Shown piece by piece: positions 62,091 through 64,000 of a stretch of 64,000 bases of DNA. Location: contig JANQEJ010000284.1 in the NCBI GenBank assembly GCA_028278425.1, positions 16,649 to 80,648 of the forward strand. Direction: 5' to 3'. Numbering within the stretch: position 1 is the stretch's first letter; each line of letters opens with the position of its first letter. Origin of the DNA: Planctomycetota bacterium (GTDB taxonomy: Bacteria; Planctomycetota; UBA1135; GCA-002686595). The notes beneath the pieces are model-generated. The model was not told the DNA's origin. It saw nothing but the letters and a program-made list of their open reading frames with translations, and made no database searches. The position numbers were made by a program, and so were the translations under genes.

Positions 62091-63029
62091 ATGCGGAGCG
62101 AAGCCCAAGCCGCCGCGAGGGCGGACGAGGTGCGCCGCGGATTGACCGGGACTCTGAAGTCACTTCCGCCGAAGTACTTCTACGACGCCCGGGGATCGGA
62201 GCTCTTCGAGGAGATCACGCGGCTCGACGAGTACTACCTGACGCGGGCCGAGACCGAGATCCTGGAGCGCGACGCCGCCGCGCTGCTCGAGCTCGCGCGC
62301 CCGCAGGAGCTCTTCGAGATCGGGTCCGGCTCGTCGCGCAAGACGCGGCTCTTGCTCGAGGCGATGCGCGGCGTCGGCGGCGAGCGCTACGTGCCCTTCG
62401 ACGTCAGCGCGGACGCGCTCGACGCCGCGGCGGCGGCGCTCGCGACGGACTATCCGTGGCTCGACGTCGTCCCCTGCCTCGGGGACTTCGAGCACGACGC
62501 CCTGCCCGCCGGCGGCGGGCGGCGGCTGATCGTCTTCCTCGGCTCGACGGTCGGAAACTTCGAGCCGGACGCGCGGCGAGCCTTCCTCGCCCGGATCGGC
62601 GCCGCGCTGCGCGCGGACGACCGCTTCCTCCTCGGCGTCGACCTCGTGAAGGACGTCGCGGCGCTGGAGGCCGCCTACAACGACGCGCGCGGGGTGACCG
62701 CGGAGTTCAACAAGAACGTCCTGCGCGTGCTGAACCGCGAGCTGGGCGGCGACTTCCCGCTGGACGCGTTCGACCACCGCGCGTTCTACGACGGCGAAGA
62801 GGACTGGATCGAGATGCGGCTGGTCGCCACGCGCGCGGTCCGCGCGACGCTCCGCGAGCTCGACCTCGAAGTCCGTTTCGAGCCCGGCGAGGAGCTGCGG
62901 ACCGAGATATCCTGCAAGTTCCGCCGCGAGGGCCTCGAAGGCGAATTACGTGCCGCCGGAATGCGGCCCGAGCGCTGGTCCACCGACGCCGCGGAGCGCT
63001 TCGCGCTCGTCCTGGCACGGCCGACTTGA
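62091..63029 (+). CDS. egtD: L-histidine N(alpha)-methyltransferase-like protein (EgtD)
   Basis: 312 residues. The signature of EgtD is visible: LPPKYFYDARGSELFEEITR, ELFEIGSGSSRKTRLLL, IVFLGSTVGNFEPDARRAFL and FNKNVLRVLNRELGG. EgtD trimethylates histidine to hercynine, the first step of ergothioneine synthesis. No egtB or other ergothioneine genes are seen in the window, so the pathway may be elsewhere or partial. ATG 62091; no strong ribosome binding site. Confidence 0.9.
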   Translation: MRSEAQAAARADEVRRGLTGTLKSLPPKYFYDARGSELFEEITRLDEYYLTRAETEILERDAAALLELARPQELFEIGSGSSRKTRLLLEAMRGVGGERYVPFDVSADALDAAAAALATDYPWLDVVPCLGDFEHDALPAGGGRRLIVFLGSTVGNFEPDARRAFLARIGAALRADDRFLLGVDLVKDVAALEAAYNDARGVTAEFNKNVLRVLNRELGGDFPLDAFDHRAFYDGEEDWIEMRLVATRAVRATLRELDLEVRFEPGEELRTEISCKFRREGLEGELRAAGMRPERWSTDAAERFALVLARPT

Positions 63030-63040
63030 GGGTGTAGAAT
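63012..63040 (+). promoter_or_regulatory. Candidate sigma-70-type promoter
   Basis: A CTGGCA -35-like element (63012-63017), 17-base spacer and TAGAAT -10-like element (63035-63040) lie ahead of the gene at 63065. Start-site spacing is plausible, but the -35 match is only 4/6. Confidence 0.35.
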
Positions 63041-63044
63041 CGAA

Positions 63045-63059
63045 GGGTCCGAGGGACCC
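63045..63059 (+). promoter_or_regulatory. Short inverted repeat near the predicted start site
   Basis: GGGTCC GAG GGACCC is a perfect 6-bp stem with 3-nt loop just downstream of the -10-like element. It could be an operator or a small 5' UTR hairpin; it lacks a T-run, so it is not a terminator. Confidence 0.4.
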
Positions 63060-63064
63060 GTCCG

Positions 63065-63712
63065 ATGGCAAGGCTCTCGCCCCTTCCGTTTCGCAAGCTC
63101 GGGCGACGCCCGGTGGAAGGCCGCCTGCTGGTGCACTTCCGCGCGCGGCCCGATACGGTCGCGACGCTCGCCCCCGACGCGCGCCCGAAGCTGATCCGCG
63201 GCTACGCCCTCCTCGCGGTGTGTTACACGCGCTTCGGCGGAGTCGGTCGCTGGCTCCCGCGCGGCGCGCCGCAGCGGTTGTCGTATCACCTGGCCCTCGA
63301 GCACGGCCACTGGGCCCTGGAGCGCTTCGAGCGGGACGACCGGCGCTTCGAGTTCGAGGACACGCGCTTCAAGGTCGCGCTCACCGTCCTCGCCGGCGAG
63401 GAGGAGGAGCTCCACCTCGCCGGGGAGACCTGCGCGCTCCCGACCGAGTCGGTCTTCGCCAACGGGCGCGAGGCCGCCGCTTTCCTCGCCGAAGACGAGG
63501 AGCTCCGCCCGGGCGAGGACCGCGCCCTCGAGCCGCTGGCGGTGCGCGCGCTGCGCCACGCGTTTCCAGCGGACGCCCTCCCGTCGGACGTGCTGGAGTT
63601 CGACAGCGCGTTCCGTTTGGTCAACCGCCGCGCGCAGCCCGCGCCGAGCGAAGCCAAGCGCGCGCGGCTCGAGCCCGGCACCTCGTCCGCCTCGGCGTTG
63701 CCCTCCGTCTGA
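63065..63712 (+). CDS. DUF2071-like protein (acetoacetate-decarboxylase-like fold)
   Basis: 215 residues. The N-terminal core (VEGRLLVHFRARPDTVATLA, KLIRGYALLAVCYTRFGGVG) resembles DUF2071/YqjF-type proteins with the acetoacetate-decarboxylase-like beta fold. No catalytic Lys can be placed with confidence. Function unknown. It has its own candidate promoter ahead, and is followed after 24 bases by the S41-like gene. Confidence 0.65.
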   Translation: MARLSPLPFRKLGRRPVEGRLLVHFRARPDTVATLAPDARPKLIRGYALLAVCYTRFGGVGRWLPRGAPQRLSYHLALEHGHWALERFERDDRRFEFEDTRFKVALTVLAGEEEELHLAGETCALPTESVFANGREAAAFLAEDEELRPGEDRALEPLAVRALRHAFPADALPSDVLEFDSAFRLVNRRAQPAPSEAKRARLEPGTSSASALPSV

Positions 63713-63736
63713 CACCACCGCGCAAGGTCTCTTCCG

Positions 63737-64000
63737 ATGTTCCTAGCGACCGCTCTGTGCCTCCTCTCCCCCACCCTGGCGACGGACAAGCTCTACCAGG
63801 AGGACATCGCCTTCGCGCTCGACGCGCTCGAGGAGCAGTGCGGCCACTTCTTCAAGCCGAAGGACATCGACTGGAAGAAGGTTCGCAAGGAGTTCACCAA
63901 GGCCGCGAAAGAAGTGGACAACGATCGGGACCACCGCGTCCTGCTCGTCCGCCTGATCGCGCGCATCAAGGACGGCCACGCGCAGGTCCGCTTCGTCGGC
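63737..64000 (+). CDS. N-terminal part of an S41-type (C-terminal-processing) peptidase
   Basis: 88 residues are visible before the window ends. A short hydrophobic N-terminus (MFLATALCLLSPTLA) looks like a signal peptide. It then has the S41 N-terminal helical pattern (FKPKDIDWKKVRKEFTKAAK, LVRLIARIKDGHAQVRFVG). These enzymes degrade or process periplasmic proteins. The catalytic Ser lies beyond the window. ATG 63737. Confidence 0.7.
   Translation, partial: MFLATALCLLSPTLATDKLYQEDIAFALDALEEQCGHFFKPKDIDWKKVRKEFTKAAKEVDNDRDHRVLLVRLIARIKDGHAQVRFVG

Overview
The window is very GC-rich, with gene content most consistent with a Planctomycetota bacterium (inference). It has two ECF sigma factors, one overlapping and one clustered with large Ser/Thr kinases, several secreted beta-structured proteins with family-typical C-terminal domains, and a kinase fused to a formylglycine-generating-enzyme-like domain. 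About 50 genes are supported. I found no rRNA, tRNA or CRISPR array.

Layout. 1-3.9 kb: the end of a secreted protein, a terminator, then an ECF sigma factor overlapping a TPR kinase that uses a CTG start. 3.9-9.8 kb (minus): a JmjC/cupin oxygenase, two tandem paralogous secreted proteins and a CPA-type antiporter with a TrkA-N domain. 9.9-11.5 kb: a scar with a broken FG-GAP gene, a PilZ protein and an IS256-type transposase fragment. 11.5-21.6 kb: a third copy of the secreted paralog, a hydrolase lipoprotein, an unknown protein coupled to a ComEC-like metallo-beta-lactamase, a pentapeptide-repeat protein, a BNR-repeat/MoaD-like pair, two PH-domain membrane proteins and a GNAT acetyltransferase.

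21.7-42.2 kb (plus): a nearly gap-free extracellular contractile injection system (eCIS). It runs AAA+ ATPase, Pvc16-like cap, two sheaths, tube 1, a tail-assembly-chaperone-like gene with a start-less DUF6760-like frame, tube 2, a Pro/Ala-rich protein, CIS-tube/LysM protein, gpD-like hub, OB-fold spike, PAAR-like tip, gp25, two J-like baseplate proteins, gpI-like protein, a fibre with three repeats and an S74 chaperone, a coiled-coil protein, and a DUF4157 protein with an unrecognised C-terminal domain (probable effector).

42.2-50.1 kb: two secreted proteins sharing a C-terminal domain, gamma-glutamyltransferase, a lipase-maturation-factor-like membrane protein and a class V aminotransferase-fold protein. 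50.1-61.0 kb: an oxidative-enzyme cluster with a LodA-like quinoprotein, LodB-like flavoprotein, ferritin-like protein and tyrosinase in one overlapping operon, plus an animal-type haem peroxidase, a small unknown protein, an ECF sigma factor and a kinase-FGE fusion. I propose that LodA-type H2O2 feeds the peroxidase, with the sigma factor and kinase as control. 61.3-64 kb: a trans-aconitate-methyltransferase-like protein, EgtD-like histidine methyltransferase, a DUF2071-like protein and the start of an S41-type peptidase.
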